This document shows, piece after piece, positions 1 through 9,700 of a stretch of 58,512 nt of DNA. The notes under the pieces were generated by a model. That model searched no databases. It was not told where the DNA came from and saw nothing but the letters and a program-made list of their open reading frames with translations. The first letter of the stretch is position 1. Each line of letters starts with the position of its first letter. The translations under genes were made by a program, and so were the position numbers. The stretch is from Bacteroidota bacterium (GTDB taxonomy: Bacteria > Bacteroidota > Bacteroidia > Chitinophagales > Saprospiraceae), in NCBI GenBank assembly GCA_017857395.1, contig JAFMDF010000019.1, forward strand, positions 1 to 58,512, read 5' to 3'.

Positions 1-78
1 TCTTATATGTCAAAGAACTGCTCTTCTAAAAAGATGTGGGGTGTCAATAGACTTTGAAAGTAGCTCCCATCATTAATT

Positions 79-2811
79 TTATAAAGAAAAATTGAATTCC
101 ATTATTTGCTCCCTTTCTATTTTTAACCAAACAACAAGAAAAGGTATTCCTTTTTCATCATAACTTTTCCCAATCCGATACCCTACCCCATTGGTTAACC
201 TATTCCCATCTACCTTTACTTGAACCTCTTCAATTGAGGAGTAGCAATTTTTAATAACAAAAGCTGGATTAATAAGGGGGGCCATAGGATTCGCATTTAT
301 CTGCCCGTTAATCGAATTACCAGTTATTCCTTCCAAATAATAGGCTTTTTCTTCTTTTCTAAATTCCGCAGTTGTCGCTCCTTTTAATATAGCAATAACA
401 GGCGGATTTTGCCAAAATCTTGCTTTTGGAATTACTGCATCTATCTTTTTATCCGTAAAACCATAATGGACCATTGCTCCATGTGTAGGTGCAGCATCAT
501 TTGCCCCTAAAGCAAAATGGGTCACTCTATCATGCCCAATGGCGTATCTTCCATCTGAAGGAATCATACTAACAGGCCAATGATTCCAAGGACCAGCAAA
601 GGGGTCTTCGGTATATTTGGATTGTTCATTTTTTCCCCAAGTACCAATGCCTGAACCTTGAAAAACAGTAAATACTTTCCAATCAGACTTAGAATTTAAC
701 CATTCGATGGTTGCATCCTCCAAAGTTTGAGTAGGATTTTTATTCGGTTTTTCCCATATTAATTCTAGGGTTTCTCCTTTTGCATTGGCAACTGTCATGG
801 CATTGATATTGACCACATCTAAAGCGGTTTCCCCAGGATTGGTAAAAAATTGAATATCTTGAAAACCAGGTGCTTTTGAATTATTATAAACGACTTTTCG
901 GATGGCTGTTCCGTCTGGATAAATGGTGTGGTATTCGTCTGACCAATTGCGCCTATTTGTACAAACATAACCTACATCCACATTAGGATAGCGCCAATGA
1001 ATCATCACCCTTGCGGCATTATTTTCAATAATTCTGGCATAGCTATGGCGAGTCTGTTTGTCCGCCATGTGCTCAGAACAACCGTATTTGGTGAAAATTT
1101 CAGAGCTTTGGTCTGCCATCCAGCGATTATTATCCGTTACCCAATTGGCAGCAAAATTAGTTCCATGCCAATACACTACACTTGCTGGATTATTATCGAA
1201 TTTTACTACGATGTCCGTATGGTCAGCTAGTCGCCACATTCTATCCCATAATTCATGGTGTTTTAGATTTTTATAATGAGCGCCAAACTTTGCTGCTTTG
1301 CCTACTTCACCTGGTAAGCTGGCTGGTTGTAGTGGAGATTTTAAATTTTTAGGTAAAAAAACAGTATAATCTTTTTGAATTTGAGTAGCAGAAAGCACTT
1401 TATCATAAACTTTTACCTCATCCAATAGCCCTTGAATGCCATAAATAAAAGGAATATTTTGCATTGGACTTCGCACATAGTCTGTTCCTCGCTCTTTTTG
1501 GGTATTTAAACCAATCATAAAATTGGTGCTTGCCTTTTTAATTGTTCCTGAAAGCGAGGTTGTAGCCACTCGTGCTCCGTTGATATATAGCCTTAATTGT
1601 CCATCACCAAAAGTTCCAGCCACATGAGTCCACTTAGAAATTGCCAATGGCGTTTTTGATTTTATGGATTGTCCGTTGACGGTAAACAGTACCTTTCCAT
1701 AAGCATTTATACCCAAATAAAAACCTTTTTCTCCAAAATTTTCGGATTGATGAATAATAGGAGCTAGATTATAAGGATAGGCATCTAAAGCGACCCACGC
1801 CTCCAAAGAAATGGCCTCCTTAAACACAAGGGTTTGGTCTTCCTTAAAATAGGTCGTACCTTGTTCAGCGACTAATTTGGGGACTACAATGCCCGTATAA
1901 TAGCCATCAAAACCTAAGGCAGTACCTGAAATACCTTTTTTATATAATGGCCCATGCCCTTTTATTGGATGAAACTGATTGGTTACTGTTTCTACCGTTT
2001 TGCCAATAACAATTTCTGGTTCCCATTCCAGTAAATCAGGTAAATTTTCGGCAATGGATGGTGGATAGTCTCCACTACCTTCATCAAAAGACCAAGCCAT
2101 TAATGGTTTTTCTATTCCTTGAGGGGCAATGATTGGATTTTTAGCCACATAAGGCGGTAATTTAAAGGAGGTGTTTCCCCATTTTACACTTCCATGATTG
2201 ATACCATCTTCTTTTAGTTCTATAATTTGTTGATGGGCTTGATTGGGATTATGCCAACTATCAAAAGTTGTCCCACGGGCATCTCTGACCGTTCTTTCTA
2301 TTTTTCCAGAAGGATAAATAGTAAAAAATTCGTGTACCGCAGCGGTAAATCCTTCCAAAATAGTTGGGTCAAGATTTTCATTCGCCGTTTCTATTATTTT
2401 TAAATCTGGTATATATTTCCAATGTACTACTATCTTTTCAGCCGTATTTTCTATCAATCGAACGTAGTTATAATTAAATTCGGGGTCGGCATCTCTTCCT
2501 GGAAAAAAATCATCCATCCTATAGTTTCCCTGAGGTGTGACCCATTTAGGTAGATAGCCAGTTCGACGGGTAAATTCGAGTTGCTGGCCATTCCCCAAAA
2601 CAATAATTAAATCTGCAAATTTGCCAAAATAGTCTGTAGCAGTATGCACTAATTTAGTGTGATAGGCATAAAAAGCCAATTGTTCCCCTTTATTATTAGG
2701 CTGGATTATGGTTGATGACACCTGCTCCGCAGTTGAACTTAAACTGGAACAACTGAAAAAAATGCCTCCGATAAGTATAACAGCAAAGATAGGTAGGTAT
2801 CTTTTTTTCAT
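79..2811 (-). CDS. LamG-domain lipoprotein with a duplicated flanking domain
   Basis: This 910-residue protein starts with a lipoprotein signal (hydrophobic residues 7-19, lipobox ending at Cys21), so it should be anchored in the envelope. Residues about 235-482 form a LamG/concanavalin-like beta-sandwich (LEAWVALDAYPYN, WTHVAGTFGDGQLRLYINGA, LLDEVKVYDKVLS). The LamG domain sits between two related copies of another domain. Residues about 60-200 contain YVRLIENTAEKIVVHWKY and about 530-680 contain YARIIENNAARVMIHWRY, each followed by a TIYP-G motif. I do not recognise that repeated domain. The next gene upstream on the same strand is a ROK regulator, and the wider neighbourhood holds heme and DUF1080 lipoproteins, so glycan binding or processing is likely (inference). 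The last 200 residues have no domain I can name. Confidence 0.75.
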   Translation of the reverse strand: MKKRYLPIFAVILIGGIFFSCSSLSSTAEQVSSTIIQPNNKGEQLAFYAYHTKLVHTATDYFGKFADLIIVLGNGQQLEFTRRTGYLPKWVTPQGNYRMDDFFPGRDADPEFNYNYVRLIENTAEKIVVHWKYIPDLKIIETANENLDPTILEGFTAAVHEFFTIYPSGKIERTVRDARGTTFDSWHNPNQAHQQIIELKEDGINHGSVKWGNTSFKLPPYVAKNPIIAPQGIEKPLMAWSFDEGSGDYPPSIAENLPDLLEWEPEIVIGKTVETVTNQFHPIKGHGPLYKKGISGTALGFDGYYTGIVVPKLVAEQGTTYFKEDQTLVFKEAISLEAWVALDAYPYNLAPIIHQSENFGEKGFYLGINAYGKVLFTVNGQSIKSKTPLAISKWTHVAGTFGDGQLRLYINGARVATTSLSGTIKKASTNFMIGLNTQKERGTDYVRSPMQNIPFIYGIQGLLDEVKVYDKVLSATQIQKDYTVFLPKNLKSPLQPASLPGEVGKAAKFGAHYKNLKHHELWDRMWRLADHTDIVVKFDNNPASVVYWHGTNFAANWVTDNNRWMADQSSEIFTKYGCSEHMADKQTRHSYARIIENNAARVMIHWRYPNVDVGYVCTNRRNWSDEYHTIYPDGTAIRKVVYNNSKAPGFQDIQFFTNPGETALDVVNINAMTVANAKGETLELIWEKPNKNPTQTLEDATIEWLNSKSDWKVFTVFQGSGIGTWGKNEQSKYTEDPFAGPWNHWPVSMIPSDGRYAIGHDRVTHFALGANDAAPTHGAMVHYGFTDKKIDAVIPKARFWQNPPVIAILKGATTAEFRKEEKAYYLEGITGNSINGQINANPMAPLINPAFVIKNCYSSIEEVQVKVDGNRLTNGVGYRIGKSYDEKGIPFLVVWLKIEREQIMEFNFSL

Positions 2812-2907
2812 TTTAATAATCGTTTTTGTTTTGCTTTGAATTCTATTAGTTGAGAAGTATTGGAACTATTTTTTATTCTTTTGAACCGTTAGTAAGTAAG
2901 TAAACAA

Positions 2908-2965
2908 GATTGTTTGATTGTTCATCCGAGCCGTTGACAGCCAACCATCTAACAATCAAGCAATC
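2908..2965. terminator. Hairpin made of TGATTGTT-type repeats downstream of the ROK gene
   Basis: The left arm 2908-2922 (GATTGTTTGATTGTT) pairs with the right arm 2951-2965 (AACAATCAAGCAATC) with one mismatch and a 28-base loop. It lies a few bases past the stop codon of the ROK gene. There is no clear T-tract, so terminator function is inference; the arms belong to a repeat family seen again near 48450. Confidence 0.4.
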
Positions 2966-2969
2966 ACAA

Positions 2970-4202
2970 CTATTTCACATTAAACTCACTATCAAAATTC
3001 AACACCTTGGACGTAATCAAAGAGAAAGCACCCATTAAAGAGGCATCCTCCTGGAAAGAAGAAGGTAAAATGCGAACAGCCTCTCTCACATCTGCTTTAA
3101 ATTGGTAGTCCGATGCGTATTTTTCTATTTTTTTAAAAAAAGAAGGCCCACTTTTGGTTAGCCCTCCACTAAAAACAATCGCTTCAGGGTCAAAAATATT
3201 AGTTAACAAGGCGACACCCTGTCCTAAATATTGTAAAGCAGAATCAATAATTTCCTTGGCTAGTGCATCACCTGAGGCAGCAGCTTTAAAAACAGCTTCT
3301 GCGGTTAGTTCCTTTTCATCAAGATTACTTAACTGACTTTTATGCCCTTTTTGTAATTTATTTATGGCAATTTCAGCAATCCCATAACCAGAAGACAAAG
3401 CTTCTAAAGAGCCTTTAATACCATCTTTTCCCACATAGTTACTATTTTTTTCTAAAACAATATGTCCAAATTCTCCCGCATAACCGAAGTTGCCATACAT
3501 AGGTCTACTATCTACCACAATGCCTGCACCTATTCCGTATCCAACATTGACAGAAATAAAATTTTTGTATTTTTTACCAATTCCATAGTACATTTCTCCT
3601 AAAGCAGTAACTCTAGAAACATTATCAAAAATAACTGGCAAGTCAATGTATTTTTTTAAAATGGTGTTTAATTGAACGTTCTTCCAATTAAAGACGGGAG
3701 AGTATTTAACTAAACCTTTTTGTGGATTAATTAATCCTGCCACAGCTAATCCAATACCCAAAATGGACTTTTTAGATAATTTAGAACGGTTAATCAATTT
3801 ATCAATTAAAGCTGCTACTTGTTGAATGATAATTTCAACCCCACCATCTAGTTGTGTAGGTGCTTCAATCTCTGTAATAAAATCACCATTTAAATCTGAA
3901 AGCGCGGCTCGAATACTAGTAGAGCCCAAATCTACCCCAATTACATAATTATTAGTGCCATCAAATTTGAGTAACTTCGGAGGCCTCCCTCCACTTGAAT
4001 CTCCATCACCAATCATGGCAACTAGCTTATCATTCACCAAGACTTCTACAATTCTAGTGACTGTAGGAGCACTTAATTTCGTTCTCTTTACAATCTCCGC
4101 CCTAGATATTTCTTTAGACTCTCGTATCAACTTCAGTACTGTAATCTTATTTAACTTGTTTAAATAAGTAGCACTTTTACCTTTATATCTTATTTTCGAC
4201 AC
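2970..4202 (-). CDS. ROK-family transcriptional regulator (NagC/Mlc type)
   Basis: The protein has 410 residues. Residues about 10-70 are a MarR-like winged helix (ISRAEIVKRTKLSAPTVTRI) followed by GGRPPKLLKF, the usual hinge of ROK repressors. Residues 85-400 are the sugar-kinase-like ROK fold, with the phosphate loop GVDLGSTSIRAALSDL and GYGIGAGIVVD. The usual zinc motif CxCGxxGC is absent: the matching stretch reads SNYVGKDGIKGSLEALSSG without cysteines. The catalytic Asp of ROK kinases also appears replaced (DNVSRVTALGE). It is therefore most likely a sugar-sensing repressor with no kinase activity, controlling the neighbouring lipoprotein genes (inference from position). Its upstream side is the element-rich gap 4203-5037. 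Confidence 0.88.
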   Translation of the reverse strand: MSKIRYKGKSATYLNKLNKITVLKLIRESKEISRAEIVKRTKLSAPTVTRIVEVLVNDKLVAMIGDGDSSGGRPPKLLKFDGTNNYVIGVDLGSTSIRAALSDLNGDFITEIEAPTQLDGGVEIIIQQVAALIDKLINRSKLSKKSILGIGLAVAGLINPQKGLVKYSPVFNWKNVQLNTILKKYIDLPVIFDNVSRVTALGEMYYGIGKKYKNFISVNVGYGIGAGIVVDSRPMYGNFGYAGEFGHIVLEKNSNYVGKDGIKGSLEALSSGYGIAEIAINKLQKGHKSQLSNLDEKELTAEAVFKAAASGDALAKEIIDSALQYLGQGVALLTNIFDPEAIVFSGGLTKSGPSFFKKIEKYASDYQFKADVREAVRILPSSFQEDASLMGAFSLITSKVLNFDSEFNVK

Positions 4203-4227
4203 TATTATATATTTTAATTGGATGTAA

Positions 4228-4490
4228 CGCTAGGTTCGCTCAAATTTTTGATTAATACATAAATTACACGAAATAATATTCTGTATTAAAAGTATTTTTA
4301 TCTTTAAAACAGTATTTTGTTCGTATTTATTTTTATTAAATAAATATAATTAAAATATTATTTTTAACCCTAAAATAATAACCTGAAAAGAGTTTATTTA
4401 AAATAAATAAAATTCTGCATTTTAAACATAAATCAAAATATTATTTTGATAATATTTTATTTTATTAACTAATTTTGGGCGAACCTAGCG
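4228..4490. mobile_element. MITE-like element with 12-base terminal inverted repeats
   Basis: The ends are exact inverted repeats: CGCTAGGTTCGC at 4228-4239 and GCGAACCTAGCG at 4479-4490. Similarity continues inward imperfectly (TCAAATTTTTGATTAATA against CCAAAATTAGTTAATA on the other strand). The hexamer ATGTAA is found just outside both ends (4222-4227 and 4491-4496), as expected for a target-site duplication. The 263-base body is almost pure A/T and has no ORF. It looks like a non-autonomous insertion; I cannot name the parent family. Confidence 0.6.
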
Positions 4491-4605
4491 ATGTAAGTTC
4501 AGTTATTGTAATATTAAATTGATTACCCTAAAAAACAATAAATCATTTTATCTAAATCCATCTATTTTAATTAGATAGAGTTTCATGAATTGGGTTATTT
4601 AATTA

Positions 4606-4771
4606 GAGTGTGTAAAGAATTAGGGGAATCATAATATGTACTCTTGATTTCATTAGCTTTTTAGCAATTGTAAAAGTTAATGAAACCTTCGTTCAAAACA
4701 CTTTTTCTAGGGGGAAATAAACATACATCAAAATTGGTCATATACTCTTGCCCCTAATTCTTTACACACTC
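4606..4771. mobile_element. MITE with perfect 21-base terminal repeats and 9-base target duplication
   Basis: The left end 4606-4626 (starting GAGTGTGTAAAG) and the right end 4751-4771 (ending CTTTACACACTC) are perfect reverse complements over 21 bases. The 9-mer ATTTAATTA flanks both sides exactly (4597-4605 and 4772-4780). The 166-base element has no coding capacity; its interior holds a smaller near-palindrome around TTTCATTA and TTAATGAAA. The GTGTGTAAA-like tip and the 9-base duplication resemble IS256-type elements; that assignment is inference. Confidence 0.85.
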
Positions 4772-4820
4772 ATTTAATTATAGTTCCTTTTAAAAATAAA
4801 ATTGGAAAGTAAACCCAAAG

Positions 4821-4964
4821 ATATACTAGAAACGGTCAAGTTTTGTGAATTGTTAAGAAAATCTTAACAAAAATATAACTATTTGATTATCAATGTTAAA
4901 ACTAACGTTTTGCAAGCATAAATCTTGGATTTAAAATCAAAATACTTGACCGTTCAGAGTATAT
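4821..4964. repeat. Inverted repeat unit with ACGGTCAAGT arms
   Basis: The left arm around 4821-4844 (ATATACTAGAAACGGTCAAG, then TTTTG) pairs with the right arm around 4938-4964, which reads CTTGACCGTTCAGAGTATAT at its outer part. There are a few mismatches. No direct repeat is visible outside, so it could be an old insertion or a large hairpin. It sits about 75 bases past the stop of the ThuA-DUF1080 gene. Confidence 0.5.
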
Positions 4965-5037
4965 ACTTTTTCAGGAGTAGCATTTTCAATTTTTTCAAAA
5001 AGTTTATCATTATAAACCTTTGTTTGTTATCCATAAA

Positions 5038-6696
5038 TTATTCCCATAATCGCTGAATGGCAATATTGGCAAACCTCACCGAAGTATTTTCTGCTTGTAG
5101 TCGAATAGGTCCCTCCGTAACAGTTCGCTCATAATAGGGAAAACTTTCTTCTGGCCAAGATTGAGCCGTTGGAAATCCCATAAAAGTAGGTCTGCCTACT
5201 TTCACTTGATGATGGATTAATTCACCATTTAATTGAGCGGTTAATATGCCATTTTTAAAAGTAATTTCCATACTTTGCCATTGTCCAGCTGGTTTAGAGG
5301 CTTCTTCGTCAGGCTCTTTTTCCCTGTATAAGGCGCCATTACTTCTTTCTGAGGGTTCTTGTCCATAGGAATCCAATAAAGCAATTTCCCAAGAACCATT
5401 TAAATACACTCCACTGTTGCCTTTCCATTCTCCCGTCACCCAATCTGGAGTCTTCGGGATAAGATAGTCAAAACGCAATTTATAATTATTAAAATGTTCT
5501 TTGGTAATAATATCTCCATACCCTGGGCGAGCAACAACTGCCCCATTTTCAACAGTCCATCTAGCAGGAGCCATCGTATAATCAATAGGCCCACGAGAGT
5601 CTGCTCGACGGTCTGTATATAATAAATAAGGGGGAGTAGTCAGATCATAATGTTTCCATTGAGATAAATCTACGCCATCAAACAAGATTTCCCAATCCTC
5701 CCCTGGGACATATTTTGGTGGTGTAGGAATAGCTACTTTTTCAGGGCTATAACTATTTTTCTCTTGGCTTCTTTTAAAATTATTTCCTGCCGAAAGCACC
5801 CCATTTTTAGGTATTTCATAGCCCAATGCCCAGAAAACTGAATTATAAAATAAATTTTTGAAATAATCCGCTTTTAAATCTCCCACTCTAAAACTGCCTA
5901 ATGTTATCATAGCTCGTCTTGCCCCTTCGTGATTATAGGCCCAAGCTACAGGGTAATTGGGCGAATCGTAGCTGTCATTACCAATCGCCCATTCTCTTTC
6001 AGCGAGTTTTTGTTCATCGAATTCCTCCTCCTCTTCTTCTTCTTCACTTGCGTCTCGGTTATGCCCATAGGAAAAAACCACAGGGGTTGCCCCTTCTGTC
6101 AATGGGGTGGAAACATAAGGACCTTCTCCTTGTCCCCATTTTCGTTTAACGCCTCTCACCATAGGATGGTCTGCTTGTTCAGGATTAACTTGGCAAACAA
6201 TTCCATGTGTATAATGGGTTTTATAATGGCCTCCGAAATATTTGGGGGCGAAGGTTCGGTCTTTCCAAAAAGCATGAGTAGTCGTCCGAATGGCTATCGC
6301 AGGTTTGCCTTTTTCATAATGCTCCATAAATAATTTAAGCGACCGAGGTTCCCAATTTCTAAAGCGCATAAACACCACCATCAAATCAGCATCCTTTATT
6401 TTTTCGGCATCTGGCAAAACCGTTGGTTTGGGGTCATGGTCGGGGTCTTCATCTGCACCAGGTGCCTCATCTTTGATATAAATGACCTTAAATCCATAGT
6501 CTTTTTCCAATTTTTCTGCATAAGGCAGCATTCTTTCTCTGGATTGATATTCATCTCCACCTGTTACAAATACTACGGTTGGCGCATCTTTGCTAGATTG
6601 AGCGGTCAATTGGGTCGTGCTATTGCAGGCTTGTAGTAAGCAAATGATGAAAAGGGTTAAGCCTATTTTAAATAGTTTTAAAGTGGTAAATTTCAT
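5038..6696 (-). CDS. ThuA-domain and DUF1080 (3-keto-disaccharide hydrolase) fusion lipoprotein
   Basis: The 552-residue protein begins with a lipoprotein signal ending LLQAC (Cys24). Residues about 38-295 are a ThuA-like class I glutamine-amidotransferase fold (VVFVTGGDEYQSRERMLPYA, then ADLMVVFMRFRNWE and IAIRTTTHAFW). Residues about 333-552 are DUF1080 (WEILFDGVDLSQWKHYD, GNSGVYLNGSWEIALLDSYG), a beta-sandwich family linked to cleavage of 3-keto-glycosides. ThuA proteins are tied to 3-keto-disaccharide use in other bacteria, so the two halves fit one pathway. An unusual run of eight Glu (about 218-225) lies between beta strands of the ThuA part. The 87-base gap to the upstream heme protein gene allows co-transcription. 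Confidence 0.85.
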   Translation of the reverse strand: MKFTTLKLFKIGLTLFIICLLQACNSTTQLTAQSSKDAPTVVFVTGGDEYQSRERMLPYAEKLEKDYGFKVIYIKDEAPGADEDPDHDPKPTVLPDAEKIKDADLMVVFMRFRNWEPRSLKLFMEHYEKGKPAIAIRTTTHAFWKDRTFAPKYFGGHYKTHYTHGIVCQVNPEQADHPMVRGVKRKWGQGEGPYVSTPLTEGATPVVFSYGHNRDASEEEEEEEEFDEQKLAEREWAIGNDSYDSPNYPVAWAYNHEGARRAMITLGSFRVGDLKADYFKNLFYNSVFWALGYEIPKNGVLSAGNNFKRSQEKNSYSPEKVAIPTPPKYVPGEDWEILFDGVDLSQWKHYDLTTPPYLLYTDRRADSRGPIDYTMAPARWTVENGAVVARPGYGDIITKEHFNNYKLRFDYLIPKTPDWVTGEWKGNSGVYLNGSWEIALLDSYGQEPSERSNGALYREKEPDEEASKPAGQWQSMEITFKNGILTAQLNGELIHHQVKVGRPTFMGFPTAQSWPEESFPYYERTVTEGPIRLQAENTSVRFANIAIQRLWE

Positions 6697-6783
6697 TTTT
6701 AAAGTTGGTCGTTAATATTAGCTCATTATTTACTCCGCAAGTTCATAATTTATGATGGATGATGTATGATTTTGAACCTCAAC

Positions 6784-9700
6784 CTAGTCACCAATCACCT
6801 GCATCCCCAAAGGTCGAGTCCCCAATTCATGAATCGTATTTTGCACCGTTCCTTCCAATTTAGTCCCTTCTGTATCGGTCAAATGATACTCAATAGTCAT
6901 CACGTCAACGGGGGCAATGTCAGGGATATACAAGTTAACCGTTTTCCCGTCTTCGGCTAAGGCCACTTTGGTTAATTTTAAAGTACGAGTATTATATCGT
7001 TCTGAACCATAATCAGCTGTTCTTTTTAAATCCCAAACTTTGACTTCAAAATTATCCAAATTTTGTGCTTGAGTCGCATCTAATTGTTGAGCAAAAATTA
7101 AATTGAGGCCTTGAGTATTGGCTTTTAAAGCAACAGGAATGGTCAATGGCTTTCCAGTATATCTAATTCTATACAAACCGCCCCCTCGCATTAATTGAGA
7201 AGTTCCCCAAGCCGACATCCCGCAGGCATATAATTGTCCATCTTGTGGATTAAAGCGACCTCTCATTACCCCTGTTAAAAATTTGACATTGGGTATATCA
7301 ATGACCCCACCTTGTCGCATTTTATTAGCTTTTTCATGTAAAACCACTTGGATTTTGCCATAGCCATAAGAGAAACTCAATAAACCTCCATTTAAAGGGC
7401 CCCATGCTTTACTGTCCACCCATAATAATTCCGAGGGAGAACGGTCAAATTCCATATCTACCCAAACTAAGGGTTGTTCCATAGCCAACCTCGAACTATC
7501 TTTTGGTGGCTCATAACCCCACATATTGCCATAAAATTTTTCTTTTCCACCTACATCTACCCAATTAATCCGATTCATTGGATTCCAATAACCTTGTTGG
7601 TCGGTGACGATAAAACTGCCATCTGGGTTGATACAAACACCATTTGCTGCTCTAAATCCCGTTGCAATAATCTCTGATTTTTTTCCATCTTTGCTGACTT
7701 TTATCAGCGTTCCGTGCTGCGGAATTAAGGCTTCTCTAGCATGTCTTCCACTTTTTGCGTAATATAAATTTCCTTGTTTGTCTGCTTGCAACCCCATCGC
7801 AAATTCATGAAAATGGTCAGTTACCTGATGGTCATGGTTGAAACTTTCATAAAAATCTGTTTCGCCATCTCCATTAAAATCTCGTAATAAAACCAATTGG
7901 TCTCGGCAGGTCACATAGATTTTTTCATTCAATACTTTGATACCTAACGGTTGGAATAAACCAGACCCAATTCGTCTCCAAGTCAATTGCCCGCTATTAT
8001 CTGTTAAACCCGTTATCATCCAAATATCACCGTCCGTGGCGCAAACTACTGCTTTGTTGGCATCTTGCATAAAGTCAATACCGCTTAACTTCATCCGAGC
8101 TTTCCAAGGATTTTCAAAAGGTGGGGTTAACTCATCAATGGCAAAAGCTCCTTTAGCTTGTCCTTTGACAATAGTGGTCTTTAATACTTGAGGATAGTGG
8201 GTTTTGCCTCCTTTGGTGAAAGGGCTAAGGTCACTAGGTTGAGATTTTTTAGCATATTCTTCTAGTCCATTTACACTTTGTTCTGCAATAAACAATTTAA
8301 TAATTGCTGTGCCTGTTTCATGCGTTTCTAAAATGGTATATCCATCCATTTCTTTTAAAGACGCTCCTTTACCAGAAATAGCTACTTTATTTTTTACAGG
8401 TGCGACCCTCATTTTCAAAGTACCTTTTGAAGGGCTAATATTCAAGGTTCTTGTAAAAATCGTTTGTTCCCCAATTTTTTCCATTCCCAATTCTTCTAAA
8501 ATATTGGATTTTCCAACGGAATAGGAAATGATAATATGGTTATCATGGTGATATAATCCTTTATAATCCGCCCATTTTTTAGGAAGTGGTCCAAATTGTC
8601 TGCCATCCCTAGCGGTATATCTTGGGTCCTCAAAAGAACCATTTGTTGGATTCGCCCAACCTGGTCCTACGGGTGTTTCAAAATGCAATTTGCCAACCGT
8701 TCTTGGATAGGTCTCATGTTCATCATTTAATAAAATTGCTCGCCAATCTATAAAGCCTGCTCCTGTCCAACCGCCTGCTACCCGCATCACATCGTGGTCA
8801 AAAATCATAAACGCATTTCCTTCAGAAACGCCTCCATCTCCTTTATCTAATCTAACCGCAATTCCTTTATAAGCGAAGTTATTTTTTGAATAATCTTCAT
8901 CCACAAAAGGTGTTGGCCCTGGAGAATGAAACCGTTCTGGTCCCGTAGCAGAATCGACCAATTCGTAGGTATTCATAAAAAAATTACCATAATCCATATC
9001 CTTCCATGGATGGTATGGTTTTGCCGCAGGTCCAGTAGTTGTTCCCTCTGGTAAACTGGCTAAATAGTTGGGACCAACTTTGTAATATTGCGTTTCATTA
9101 CTTTCTTTAATGTATTCTTCTCTGAGGTAACAAATTACATCATATTTTTCCTGTGGAGTTAGGACAATTTGTGGTGGCATGGTCTTGAACCCTTTGGTCA
9201 AAGTCAAATACATCGAATAGGGGTCACTTCCCGCTTTAAAAGGTTGTTCCCAAAATTTTAGCGATAATGGAATAGACCCTTCTATTTCTGGAGTCCCATG
9301 ACAATTAATACAATTACCGTTAAAGATTCGACTACCTCTTTCATAACTTTCCTCATTAAAATCGGCAATCATGCCAGCGTGGTCAATATCTTTTTCATAA
9401 TCAGCTAAGTCTTCTTCGTCCAATAAATAGGCTAAGTCAGGATGGTCAACAGGTTGAGATGTATCTACAAATCGCCCGCCTGTAAAAGGAAATTTTTCAT
9501 CATCAATAATAAATGTTCCTGTAAAGTTATCACCAACAAAATCGCCGTTCACCAGTATATCCATACCCCACTTAGGAAATCTTCCTGAAAGTTGATTATC
9601 AACTAATTTAAAGTCCTGAAGGTCATTTATTCCTGTTACATAAGATTGAAGTTGTCCAACATATTCGCCCCCCTCTTTGGAGATGACTAAGGTGCCAGAG

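Larger units (their letters stand above)
4203..5037. other. Long intergenic region with three inverted-repeat elements
   Basis: This 835-base, extremely AT-rich gap has no supportable ORF. It separates the ROK gene from the ThuA-DUF1080 gene. It contains three successive inverted-repeat units (4228-4490, 4606-4771, 4821-4964), listed separately. The ROK gene promoter must lie near 4203-4227 or inside the first element, so the element may supply or disrupt that promoter. Confidence 0.8.
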
